Source of the DNA: Hypomyces perniciosus
Taxonomy: Eukaryota; Ascomycota; Sordariomycetes; Hypocreales; Hypocreaceae
Reading direction: 5' to 3'
DNA: 64,000 nt
Assembly (NCBI GenBank): GCA_008477525.1
Contig: SPDT01000010.1
Coordinates: 2,666,001-2,730,000, forward strand
The stretch's first letter is position 1. Each line of letters begins with the position of its first letter. Shown piece by piece: positions 39,001-50,595 of this stretch. Below the pieces are notes generated by a model. It worked only from the letters and a program-made list of their open reading frames with translations, made no database searches and was not told where the DNA came from. Both the position numbers and the translations under genes were made by a program.

Positions 39001-39451
39001 GAAAAAAGGGGATTTAAAAGATTTTATAGATATACACTTAAGTATAATTTTATTTATATTACTAGGGGAGGAGTATAGTAAAGAGTTTTAATAAATTATA
39101 TAGTACTTTTAAATAACATAAAGACTATTTAATCTTTTAGCTGCAGACTTTTAGCAATTTAAAAATAAAGTAAAAAGGTTTATTGTAAAAGATAGGAAAT
39201 TATAGGCAAAACTAATAAAATACTACTTCTAGCCTGTATTATCTTTAATAGTTTAACTTTAAGGAAAATAGCTATTTAATAGTATTATATTAAAATAGGC
39301 TATAAAAGCTAAAAGGTAATTTTCTAGTTTTTAAAGGAAAGATATTAGTAGCCGCAGATATAGAATAATATATATAAAGCAGTTATATTATACCTTTAGT
39401 GTTAAGGCTTTAATTTATACTGCTTTAAAGAGCTAGCTATTATAATAAAAC

Positions 39452-40032
39452 TGTTAAAAAGGAGGGCTAAAAAGTAAGGATTTCAGTGTATTTGGGTAAC
39501 CTTCCTATTCTGGCTTGACCCGGAATTAGGCCTGACGCTAGGACCGAGTTCCGGAGGAACTTCGGTGTAAGTCAGGAAATTTCTGTTATCTTCAACGATA
39601 ACAATTGAGCTAGGACCAGCTATCCCGCCTACCCTAGACTCAATACAATGGCCACAATGGCTATTGTGAAAAATCTGACTAAAATGGTTTCCTGTTTGTA
39701 TGGCCGTGAGTCGATTTGGCCGATTTCCCATATAAATGAATTTTGCGGAAAATAGGAATAGGGCCACGAACCCAATTCTGCCGCCGCATTCCTATTATCT
39801 AGTCGGAGGACTATTGTAGAAGACAAAGCTATTGTTCATACAATTCACTTCTACACCAGCCGCACATACACTAGATATTCTATAGCTTCTAGCTATTAGA
39901 TCGTTTACAATTCAATTGTTCATCCATTGTTAACCCAACTAGACTCTCAGTCGTTTCCTCATTGCTGCGTTGGGTGCACCTTCCTAGAAGCTGCACTTAA
40001 ATGAGGTTCAGTATAACCTTGTTATTTCAACA
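39452..40032 (+). mobile_element. 581-bp solo LTR, barely RIP-mutated
   Basis: TG...CA ends and a perfect 5-bp target duplication AAAAC at 39447-39451 and 40033-40037. It interrupts the Gypsy integrase relic, whose homology resumes directly afterwards. Composition is normal while the flanks are strongly AT-rich, so it arrived after the main RIP episode or escaped it. A RIP-mutated copy is at 2913-3491. Short open frames within it are LTR noise. Confidence 0.85.
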
Positions 40033-43000
40033 AAAACTAACTAAGCCTATAAAGAAGGTCTATTTTAATATTTAATATATCCCGAGTGACTGTAAATATA
40101 TTTACCTATTTAAAGGAAGATATAACTTTTATAGATAAATAGAAATAGAATTTATGCCTACTTTATTATTAGCAGTAATAATAAAGTTTATATTTAAATA
40201 GATATATTAATTTAGTATAATAATTTCAGCTATTATAGATAAGGGACTGGAAATAAAAAAAATCCTTTTAAAAGTATTAATTAATTTAAAAGTTAAGATT
40301 ATTTAAATATTAATATATAACTTTAAAGCTAATACTGCAGTAAAGGTTAGCTATTAAAGTTTAATATTAGTATTAGTAAAAATAGCTGGGTTTAATAAAA
40401 AGTAGTTTTAGAATTTAAAAAAAGCGATTATAGCTAATAGATATATAGTAAAAAGCTTAATAAGGTATTCTGCCTTTTACCTATTATTTAATTAAGAATT
40501 AATTTTTCTTTTAAAAGTAAAATTATTTACTTAGCGGCTAATTAACTGGGATAAACTCTATATAATAAAAGATTAATTAATAGTGTATATCTATATATTT
40601 AAAAGAAAAAAAGAAAACTTTAAAATAATTTATAAAAAAATAATTGCATTTTATTAAATATTAGCTAAAAGGATAAATGCTAATAATTAATATTGACTGC
40701 AGAAAGCAATTAAACTACTCCTTTTTAATAACTGTATTTTACTGTATAATATAAAGCGCTAAAGAGACTTTTTAAAAAATATAAAACTAAAGATATATTA
40801 ACTACGTTTATTTAAGATTAAGCTTTAAGTAAATATAATAAAAGTATATAAACTAAAAACACTAAATAAAGTCTTCTTTAATAAAATTTACTTAAGTGAA
40901 TATTTAAAGAAGTTTATAAAAGATAAATTTAGCTGGTAAGTGGCTAAAAATAATAAAAAGACTTTTATAGATTAGGACCTAAAGGCAGATAAAGACTTAT
41001 TTAAAAATAAAACGGTTAATAAAGTAATAATTAAAGTTATTAATAACCAAAAACTTAAAGCTTTACAGTAACTTTTTAGCTATTAAAGGAATATATAATT
41101 AATAAAATTAAATAGTTTAGCTAAAAATTAAAGTATATATTTATAGGTTAAAGGAAGAAGAGATATTTTAATTAAAATGTAGTCTTTTATAATACTTTAA
41201 GGTAGCTATTTTTAGAATAAATTAAATAAATTAAGATAACTACCTTTATATAGAGGATATATAAGGGAGGATAAATAGTAATATTTTTAAAAATAGCTGC
41301 TAAGTATTATTTTTAAAGGGGAGGAGATAGCTGTTAATTAAAGTCTATTACCCTGCCTATAAAAAATATAACCTAGGTATACTATAAGGAAAAGAACTGC
41401 GAGATTAAATGATTTATTAACTATATTTCCCTATTAACTGCTTATTTTTTAATAGTAGAAGCTGAGATAAACTTTTAAACCTGCTGATTCGCTTAACCCT
41501 CTGCCTTTTCGTTTCCTTTAAGATAAAGAAAGTCTTTTATAAAATAAAGGGCTATTAAAGGATTAAAATAGCTAGAGACTACTAGCCTAATAAAAGTAAA
41601 TATCTAATCTTTTTTAAGGAAAGTAGTAGCTATATATTGGTTACTTTATTAAAGCTAGTAATTAAAAAGATATTGCTAAGTATAAAAAGAGGCTTTAAAT
41701 TAAAGGTAATTTAAATAGTTTTTTTATTAAAAACTTAAAATAAAGATATAGTTATAAAAAGGGAATAAAATATATTCTTTAACAGTTATAATAGTAATAG
41801 ATTAAGTTTAAAGGTACCCTTAGCAGAACTAAAGATTGCGTTATCTATAGAATAATATAAATAAGGCCTTAATATACTTTATCCACTTAAAAAAAGTATA
41901 AAAAAACTACCTATAAATATGCGAAATCTCTGCTAAGATATAAATAGGCTTAAGAAGCTTTCTTTTAATAGTATATATAATATTTTAAAAATATAATTAA
42001 AAGCCTTTAAAAGTATAGCGCTAAAAGTATTTTTTAAAGGTATAACCTTTTATAAATAATAAAAGCAATAAAGATAATGTAAATAAAAGGGAGAAAGTAA
42101 TCTTTCAATAAATTAGTAAATTTAATTAATTAATATGAATATTACTTATAATTTAAATAGTAAAATACTTTTAGACCTAGATAAAGTTAAAATAAAGATA
42201 TTAATTAAATAATACTTATTTACTAAAGCTTTATTTAAAGTAAACGGTTAAGTAAAGAGATAAAGCTAGGTTTAACTTTTCTAAAATAAAGAAATCTTGC
42301 TAAAGGTTTTCTTACCTGTAATAGGTATATTAATAAAGTCGGCTATATTAAATAACTAATAATAGGCTTTTCTAGCGGGATCTTTTATAATTAAATAATA
42401 ACTAAAGAAGATAAAAAAGAAAGATTATAAAGGCTACTTTAAAAGAGCAGTAATTTATATATAATAAAGAAACCACCTTATATATTAAACTGTATACCTG
42501 CACCTATAAAAAGATAAACATAATATTATACTTTACCTCTTTTTCTTCTTTTTATCTATTTAAATATAATCTTATTTTACTATAACTAAAATATTACCTT
42601 TACTTTAAATCCTGCTTTAAAAGTATTTAATTATACCTTTTTCTTTCTTTACTATAATGCCCTATTTAAAGAAAGACTTTTACCCTTTTATTTTATTTTT
42701 TTAGTTTATAAAAGATAAATTAAAAACTTTACTTTTTTATTATATTAGCTAAATATCCCTAAACTGCACTAAAACCTTCTTTAAACTAAACGAATAAAAC
42801 CTTACTATTAGTCTTATTATAAGTCAATATAGCGATTAACTATTATAAATCTACCTTTAACTTAATTAATATAATATTAGCTATTTACAATTACTAGTTA
42901 AAATAATAATTACTTGAAGCTATATTTACTATTAAAATCTTATATTAATACTTAACTTTAAAGTAAATAAATAATACTTTTATATTAAAGATATTTGTAA

Positions 43001-44918
43001 CTTTTTATATAATTTATCCTATAAAAGATAAATATTAAACTTTACTTTAAAGGTAATACTTTATATAATAGTAAAAGGACTAGCGACTGTTAAAGCAGCC
43101 TAAACTAAAATTATAGTATTTATAAATACTTTTAAAGGTACCTTTACCTTTAATTAAATAATACTTTAAGCTTTTAGTATTCTTAATAGACTATAAAACT
43201 TCTAGTACTTTACTAAAAGATCATAAATTTTTATAAAGTTAATTTATTTCTTTAAGTATTAGTATATTTATATTTTTAATAAATGCAAATACCTCTATTA
43301 CTTTAACCTTTACAGATATAACTATAAGTGCTAAATGCAGTAATTCTTTAATTTATAGGCCTATATAGTTAAAAAAGCTAGATTTCCCTATTTATTTAGC
43401 TTTTATATAGTTTTATATATAGAATAACTTAAAGCTAATAAATATAGCTATTTAAGCCTATTTTAAATCTAGTAAATGCTTTATAGACTTATTGGCGTTA
43501 AATTAGATTAACTGGCAAAACCTTTAAGCGGGATCTTTATTTCTTTTAGCCTTAAAAAGCATAAAATAACTAACCTAAAGGGATTTAAACTTTTACTTTA
43601 AGATTAATGCTAGTACCTATACTTTAAATATTTAACTAAAAGCTATATAAATATAATTTAGGTTTTGCATTAATCTTTAGCAGTAAATAAACTTACTATT
43701 ATAAATTCGAGGATAAATATTAAAGATATTTTACCTTTTTTAATTAAATATTATTTAATTAAGTTAAATTAAGGCTAATAGGCTCCCTTTAAAATAATTT
43801 ATAAAAGGAATATAATAAAGATTAATAGTTAATGCTTAGTTAACCTGGGAATATTAATAAATGACTTTATAAAGGAGAATAGGTTAATCTGTTATAATAA
43901 TAGTCTTTTTTAATAATTAATTGCCTTTTTACCTTTAAGTATTTAAAAAGATTCTAATAATAGCAGCTAGTATTTAAAATATAATTTCCTATATTAATAA
44001 TACCTATACCCCTAGCTATATAGCTAAGCTAGTTACAGTAAAGGAAAAGAACAGTATTTTCTATTGCTTTATAAATAGTATTAGTAGTAAAGAAATAAAA
44101 TAATACTATTAGCCTAGTAATATAAATAGTATCCTTTATAAAAATAGTAATAGGATTAATAACTAAAAGTAAGTTAATGCATTTTTTAATAATGCTATAA
44201 CCTATAAGACCCCTGTTAATTATACTAGCTATTGCTGATAATGCTGAAACTTTAGATGTAGAGTTAGTTTCCTTTAAAAAAAGTAATAGCTTTTTTAATG
44301 CATTAAAGGATAACTAAGATTTAAAGGATAAAAGAGTTTTAAAAGTTACTATTAAACTTAACTGGTAAGTAATTAAAGATAATAAAAAAGCTTTTTTAAA
44401 ACTAAGCGAAAGAGGGCAAGCTATAATAATCGCCTTTATAGCAGTAATAGGGAAAACTATACTTTAATATTCCTAAATTTAATACATTATAGCTTTAGAT
44501 ATACACTGCAGTTTAACTTTATTTAGGCTAATAGACGGATCGGCTAAAAATAATATCTAAAAATAAGTCTATATATTTATATAAATAATAAAATGACTAA
44601 TATAAAATAGGTAGATAGCAGCTTAGAATGCCTAGCAATAAAGAGATTAATAAAAGGGGACTATTTAATTATAATAATTTTAAGAGGAGGGGAATAATTT
44701 GATATAGATTAGACAGGAATTAGTAATATAAATAGCGGTAATTTTACTTTTAATTTTCTTTCCCTTTTTTCTTTTAATAGTACTTTTTCCGCTATTTTCC
44801 TATATTATTTATATATTTTTTTTTAAATATTATTATATTAGTATTAAAGGGATTTAATAGGAAAAGCGTTGTATTAAGATTTACTACTTTTATTTGCGAA
44901 TACTTATAGAGAGGGTTT

Positions 44919-45321
44919 TATTAAGGGTAATTAATATATTTCATATATTTGTATTTTTCTTTTTAATTTACTTAAAAAAAGTTAACTGTTTATTTAAGTA
45001 GCTATTAGATTAAGAAAGTATAAGAGTATAAAGATATATAGATAGACCTAGTTTAATAAAGAGTAACCTTTTTCCCTTTTTAATATATAACCATATTATA
45101 AGAATATAGCCGCTAAGGCGTATAAAGGTAACTGTTAATTGCTTTTAGCTGCTGGCATTATAATTAAATAATCTGCAGTATCTTTTAATCTTTATATTAC
45201 TTAATCGCTGCTTTGTGGTTTTGTTAGGAGCGCGGTTCCCGCGCTCGATACTAGTTGTTGTGTGTAGGTGTGTGTGTGTATGTTGTGTATATGTTTAGAG
45301 TGCTAATTCCCCCTCGACAAA
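44919..45321 (+). repeat. Gypsy 3' LTR
   Basis: 403 bp. The first ~300 bp is AT-rich, but the last ~100 bp (about 45215-45321) keeps normal composition with a GT-rich run, whereas the equivalent part of the 5' LTR is heavily mutated. Confidence 0.75.
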
Positions 45322-46847
45322 CTATTTAGTATAGTATACTTAAAGATAGGGGCAATATAAAGTAATAGTGGTTTATAGTAAAGAAATAGAAGATTATACC
45401 TATACTTTACCTTCTTTATAATAGTATTTAAATTTACTATACTAGTATAAAGTATATTATTATACCTTATTAGCTAAATCCCTGCTTTCTAAAGCTTTAA
45501 TAAAGATATAATATTAATATAAAATCCTTTAACTATAGCGATATCTAAAAACTTAATAGAGTATGTTATTTTCTGATATAGATTATAGAAGGTATCTTTT
45601 ATTAGATAATAACCTCTTTTAATTATTAAATAGCTAATTCTTTTTACTTTAATATAGTCCTTTTCTATATTTAAAATAAAAGAGTTAGGAATAAGGTAGT
45701 TCCTGCTATTTATAAAATAAATAGCACTATATATATTAAAAAAAGTACTTTAAAAGAGGCAGTAAAGTATATCTTATATATTAGTATATATTAATATACT
45801 TATTAAATATACTGCAAGGCTTATATCTTTTTTATCAATTAAGTTTAAAGAGATTAAGGCATCTATAATAGTTAAGGCTATTCCTCTTTATATTAAGGCA
45901 GTAAAGTTAATACCCCTTTTATTAAATTTCTCGCAAATAGCCTGCTATTTATCTTCTCGCAAGCGCGCGCAAATCTTTATAGCCTATTTAAATATAAAAG
46001 TATATTTCCCTTGTTTATTAAGCCTTTTAGTAAGCGCAGCATATACTTTACTACAGTTATTTAAAGGTTAAATATACCTTTTAAGTCTATAAAGGCACTC
46101 TTTATTAATAGGAGGCTTTAAGTGTATATTACTATTGCCTAATATATTATTAAAGTAGTTATTAAGTATTATATAATAGCTATAAATATAATTCTCTGTA
46201 TTCTTTAAAGTATTTAAAAAAAGCTATTTAAGTTAATTAAAAGAAAAGATTTTATTTATTTTACTACTTTTAATTAAGCTATTTATATAGTATAAATAAT
46301 AGGCAGTAAAACTTAAAGTAAAGTATACTTTAATAACTTTAAGGAAAGCCGTTTAAAAAGCAGTTCCTATAACCTCTAAAAGCTTATACTTTACTATACT
46401 CATATAAATACACATTTAATAAATATACTACACTTTTAGCCTAATATTCCCATACTCTGCTTTATATAATATATATTAATAGGATAAGTATATTTCCTTA
46501 TCTATTATATCCTTATAAAAAGCTAATTAATTTTTAAACTTTTCAATAATTTAATAAATAGTAAAGTTAATATTAAAGTCTTTATTATTATTATAGGCTA
46601 CTTTAGTAGCAGTAAAGGCTAAGGCTGTAGCTTTAAGGTCTGCTAAAATTAAAGTATAGATACTAGAGTTAACTATTTTTTAGATTTAATTTAAAATCGC
46701 ATTACTGGCTTTCCTCTTTTTTTTATCTAAAGTAATATTAAATTAATACTTTTAAAGTATATTATTATAGTAAATAAAGATATCTACTGCAGAGGCATTA
46801 AGACTAAACTCTTATACTATATACTCCTTTACTTTTATTAAAGTAAG

Positions 46848-47073
46848 TGTAACGGGTGTAGCCTAACTGGAAAGCACGCAGTTAGGGCACCTCTGTATTG
46901 TCTATCTATAGCTGAAGGAAGGAAGCTCTATACTAGCTATGTATGCGTTATATAGTTGTGCGTATAAGGTTGTGGCCGAGGTGGTTTCCTAATTAGGTAA
47001 GCGGTCTAGTATTGGTCGTATTTCCGGATTCGGCGTAGTCGTGATTCCGGGAGACATGGCCTAGCCTGTGACA
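46848..47073 (+). mobile_element. 226-bp solo LTR with GTAAG duplication
   Basis: It begins tgtaacgggtgt and ends cctgtgaca, and is flanked by GTAAG at 46843-46847 and 47074-47078. A reverse-oriented copy is at 61045-61269. It is GC-normal within RIP-mutated Copia sequence; its length is below what RIP usually recognises. A tRNA box-A-like segment (tggccgaggtgg) is present, so a tRNA-derived SINE is an alternative, but 5-bp duplication and TG..CA ends favour a solo LTR. Confidence 0.75.
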
Positions 47074-47355
47074 GTAAGTAGTTTAATAGTAGGGAAATAG
47101 TTATTTAATTAATTAAAGAAATTAAAATTAATCCTATTTTAAACTTTAATAGTAGTTATATAGTTAATTAAAATAGTAATTTATTTAATCTACTAGACTA
47201 TTAATTCTAACTTTATAAAAGTAATATCTTTTATACTATTTATTATAGAAGATAGCTTTAATAGATTAAAGGTAAAGGTAAAGGGTATAAGGAGAGATAT
47301 AATATTAAAACAGTAGTTTTTAGTAACTTTAATAGTTATTACCTGGGCTTATAAC

Positions 47356-47621
47356 TGTAGCGGAGCGCGGTATAGCTATATAGAGTATAAAGAGATAGGA
47401 AATAAAGCTTAATTCTATAAAAGAGAATATACTGTAATGGCCTCGCTATATATATATATAGCTAATATAAAGAAGAAGCTGTATACAGGCGCTTTATAAG
47501 CGCCTGTATAGTCTAATACATTACTTACGCAGTGTGTATGTCAGCTTGTATCTGCTTACATAGCAGATAAGAGCTCCCTAGCGCCGGCAAGCGGTAGGGC
47601 CCCGGCCTACTTAACCCAACA
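47356..47621 (-). repeat. Outer Copia 5' LTR
   Basis: 266 bp, tgtagcggag to cccaaca; the best preserved Copia LTR, particularly its right-hand 150 bp. Followed by gatat, the target duplication. Confidence 0.85.
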
Positions 47622-47626
47622 GATAT

Positions 47627-48288
47627 TATAGGCAATAAATAAATTAATTATTTAATTAAATGAAGCGCAGTTATCTTTACTGCATTATAAAATTAAGCTA
47701 TAATTATATTTATTAAAAGATAAATTAAAAAAGAAGTTATAAAGGTAAAAGAGTAAAAGTAGTTTAATAAAACTTTAAAAAGCTATAAATAATAAAGACT
47801 TAAAGCTTTAGCTTCCCCTTTAAAACTTAAACTTTTATACTTTATCCTTTATAGGCTTTTAATAGAAAAATTAAAATATAAAAACTTTTAAGAATATTAT
47901 AAATACTTTAAGTATAATAAAAAGTTTATTTATAAATACAGTAAATTAAAGAGATAAAGCTATTTTGCAGAATATAAAATAGTTAAGCTTTTCCTTTTAA
48001 ATATCCCTTTAAAAGAAACCCCCTTTTTTTACTTACTCGGATTTATAAAAAGTAAAGCTTTTTAGAAACTAGTAGAGGAAGCTAACCTTTATAGTCCTCC
48101 CTTAGCGGAAATAGATTAACACTACCTAGACTGACCCTTTTTCCTTTATAAATTAAAACTCAGCGAATAGCGGCGCAAGCCGCCGGCTCCTGACGTCCTA
48201 TTGCCTATAAGGGATTTATATAACTAGTTTACTTAGTGGACGTAAATAATAAAACAAACAAACAATGCAAACAAACAAATAACCCTGT
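47627..48288. other. AT-rich border of the gene island
   Basis: AT-rich and frame-less to about 48150, possibly the 3' remainder of the LINE-like element into which the outer Copia inserted. Composition turns normal at about 48160. 48240-48288 is the 3' flank of the ferric reductase gene and contains a run of aaac/aaat repeats. No gene is seen. Confidence 0.4.
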
Positions 48289-50595
48289 CTACCAAGCAAA
48301 ACTCTCAACAACAAGTCTGATACGATGGCCTTCAAGGCTTGAGCCCCTACCATGTCTTGACAGGCCTGATATGATGCAGCGCACCTCGTCATTCATCCCT
48401 GGGGGTCCACACACAACCACTGTCGTGCCGCCCTCACGTGTATTAAGTTCCGACTCGAGCAACTTCCTCAGGTCAAACCTTTGACTCACCGACAAGGTTA
48501 CGTCGACACTGCCCCAGCGTCTATTCTCGGAATCAGCTGCAGAATTACTGTCGTACGTCACCAGTTCCTCCACGGCGTGTACCAATGGCCACGAACGGAC
48601 GCCCCAATACAGCTTTGTCGTACCAATTGATCGGGAGGTCTTGCTGAACCGATCAAGTGTCGGTAGAATGGCACTGATGCCAACGCCTCCCGCAATGCAG
48701 AGGAGATGCGGAAACTCTGATGTAGGACCGGCCAAGTTGGCATCTTGCAGAAAGGTGACGCCGTGATCGGCGTAGGAACCTTCCACGAGAACAGCCAGGC
48801 TGGCTTCTGTAAGTTTGGTACCTGCAGCCCTCTGAGCTAACTTAGAGGTTATGCCGGCTTGACGGCGAAGGAATATCGTAACCCCCGGCTCGTAGGATTT
48901 CCTTCCAGGGCATTGAGGAGATGGTGCACGAGTCTGTGACTCTGACACATCTTTCGAGCACAGGCCACCCCCCGTTTCCCCATCAAACCTCCTCTGTTCG
49001 TCACAAGAGGCGGTGTCATGTTGTTGCTTGGCTGAGTCGTCGCCGCGAGTACTCGCCGCTATTGAGAAAGGGTGGCTCTCCCAGACACGCCAAGTACTGA
49101 TCGTGGGGAAATGCAAGTATACGTGACCAATAGCCGTCAGTTGAGGTATATCGAGACGAAGATAGTCGTCATCGATAACGCTCACGTAGACGGTCTTAAT
49201 GCCGGCGTTGACAGTTCGGAACACTCGAGCAACCCGATCAAATACCCATATCGCGACGGAAATGTAGAGCCAGGTCTCGTAGCCCCATTGTCGGTTGTAG
49301 CGGTACCAGATGTGTAGGTAGCAGCCGACCAAGGCCAGAATGGCGATGACTACATGAGAAGCCAAGAATGCCTCGTAAGCCACCTTCCGGAAAGGCTGGA
49401 TAGAAAGCGGAATCAGAATGACCAAGGCCAATGTGCCAATGATGCCCCAGTACCAGTACCGCAACTGGCTCTCAGTAGCGTAATTGTATCCGGGTGCATT
49501 GACTGTGTACATGCGGAGGAAGATAAGGCTGTGAATAACGGCCTGCAATATGCATATAAACGCAATCCAGCGATGCAGCAGCAAGAACGTGGAGCGAGAC
49601 CAGTTGGTCACCCAGAGCAACATGTTGTTCCGTCCAGCATAGAGGATGATTAGCGGCAGATTTGCAAAGCTGAGAATAGCCAACCGATTGCTGACATAGT
49701 TTTCAACCTCATGTGAGAGGCTCAAGTACCAGCTGTGCGGCCACACAAGGTCATAACCGATGGCGGAGAGGACGACATTTATAACCCAGAGGTAGGCTAT
49801 GAAGAGTGCTTGGCCACGTGTAGGCATAATACCAAGTCCCCAGACTGGCACATTGTGTTGAGATCCGAACAAAGGCGGGTCGATGAAATAAGCATGGCAG
49901 CGAGTGACCCAGGCCGTCGGCCAAGACAGAAACCGAAGTAATGATAGGCCCATGGGGATAATTGCACCAGTGAGAAAGATGACCAGGCCATAGCGGACAT
50001 GGGTCTCTTCAGTTACCGAGAAGCTCTTGTCGGCATTGTAGTTTGGGATCCACTGGTCATCTGTAACAATGGCTGTGTAATTAAGGAGGACGCTGCTGTT
50101 TAGAGGTTTTAATGGTGTTGACTCGATAGTCTCCAGGGCTTGTTGATAGCTAATCAGAGGGCTCGGCTGGCCGACCTTGTTTCCAGCAAGGTCTCTGGTC
50201 CAAAAAAGCTCCAGTTGGGAGACTGGAACGTCAGGGCATCGCGTCTTCATGCAGTAGGTAAATGTTTGGAGAAAAAACTCGTTATTCACCTTGCACTCAG
50301 CTGACGGCGCCCCCATAACCATCCAGCCGTCACCAGAGGGCCATTCAATATCATCCGAGCTAGACCCCATGCCGCCCATCCTCTTCCGGAACATCTTCAT
50401 GTCCATGTCCATGTCCATGTCTAAGTCGGTGCAGTTGAGTGGTGCGGAGACTGAGTCCCGGCACCCAAAGGCGCATGGAGGGTCATACATTGGGATGCCA
50501 TAGCCAACGAAGCCATACCCAGGCCGGCCTGTTGTCTGACCAGCTCGAACGCTGAAGGCGACAAGTGCAGCCAAAGCCCAATACCGTAAAATCAT
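48289..50595 (-). CDS. Ferric-chelate reductase (FRE/NOX-type flavocytochrome)
   Basis: Plasma-membrane flavocytochrome predicted to pass electrons from cytosolic NADPH through FAD and two hemes to external ferric chelates (reductive iron uptake). Single exon, 768 codons, stop TAG at 48289. I chose the ATG at 50595: good Kozak (GCC ATG), and it opens directly into a hydrophobic signal peptide (residues 1-19). An extracellular domain of about 180 residues follows, with an Asp-Met repeat at 57-68. Next is a heptahelical region (about 203-465) with two H-x13-H pairs, H341/H355 and H414/H428, the bis-heme ligands. HPFS at 508-511 binds FAD, GGVGI at 636-640 and CGPPGM at 729-734 bind NADPH, and the ESFAW C-terminus is typical. 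A variable Ser/Gly loop lies at 515-567. All key residues are present and there are no lesions. A Cu-reductase role is possible, since FRE paralogues overlap in substrate. Confidence 0.93.
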   Translation of the reverse strand: MILRYWALAALVAFSVRAGQTTGRPGYGFVGYGIPMYDPPCAFGCRDSVSAPLNCTDLDMDMDMDMKMFRKRMGGMGSSSDDIEWPSGDGWMVMGAPSAECKVNNEFFLQTFTYCMKTRCPDVPVSQLELFWTRDLAGNKVGQPSPLISYQQALETIESTPLKPLNSSVLLNYTAIVTDDQWIPNYNADKSFSVTEETHVRYGLVIFLTGAIIPMGLSLLRFLSWPTAWVTRCHAYFIDPPLFGSQHNVPVWGLGIMPTRGQALFIAYLWVINVVLSAIGYDLVWPHSWYLSLSHEVENYVSNRLAILSFANLPLIILYAGRNNMLLWVTNWSRSTFLLLHRWIAFICILQAVIHSLIFLRMYTVNAPGYNYATESQLRYWYWGIIGTLALVILIPLSIQPFRKVAYEAFLASHVVIAILALVGCYLHIWYRYNRQWGYETWLYISVAIWVFDRVARVFRTVNAGIKTVYVSVIDDDYLRLDIPQLTAIGHVYLHFPTISTWRVWESHPFSIAASTRGDDSAKQQHDTASCDEQRRFDGETGGGLCSKDVSESQTRAPSPQCPGRKSYEPGVTIFLRRQAGITSKLAQRAAGTKLTEASLAVLVEGSYADHGVTFLQDANLAGPTSEFPHLLCIAGGVGISAILPTLDRFSKTSRSIGTTKLYWGVRSWPLVHAVEELVTYDSNSAADSENRRWGSVDVTLSVSQRFDLRKLLESELNTREGGTTVVVCGPPGMNDEVRCIISGLSRHGRGSSLEGHRIRLVVESFAW

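Larger units (their letters stand above)
32664..45321 (+). mobile_element. Ty3/Gypsy retrotransposon nested in the outer Copia
   Basis: The LTRs are at 32664-33068 and 44919-45321. The flanks tgttt (32659-32663) and tattt (45322-45326) fit a 5-bp duplication that differs by one G-to-A change. On the plus strand the internal region reads as degraded Gypsy pol. An RNase H-side YRRFI-like stretch followed by KPL-x-LLKK lies near 38415-38510. A D-A-S-x-x-A-W-G-A-V-like segment lies near 38600-38660. An FGKKN/DTLSRK-like motif near 38930-38970 precedes an integrase, which is cut by the solo LTR at 39452. Internal length is about 11.3 kb without that solo LTR, long for Gypsy. The 3.6 kb after integrase (about 41300-44918) is unassigned and may be another fragment. 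Confidence 0.75.
20401..47621 (-). mobile_element. Outer Copia-type LTR retrotransposon, split by nested insertions
   Basis: Reverse-oriented element with 266-bp LTRs at 20401-20666 and 47356-47621, flanked by the target duplication gatgt (20396-20400) / gatat (47622-47626), which differ by one G-to-A change. Its own sequence is 20401-23225, 30367-32663 and 45322-47621, about 7.4 kb. The rest is inserted DNA. The three pieces align in order with the reverse complement of the inner Copia at 23226-30366. All frames are destroyed by RIP-like mutation. Confidence 0.85.

Noticed and set aside
39483..39826. Two overlapping minus-strand frames of 65-94 codons
   Set aside because: Both fall within the solo LTR 39452-40032, and the RIP-mutated copy at 2913-3491 does not keep them.
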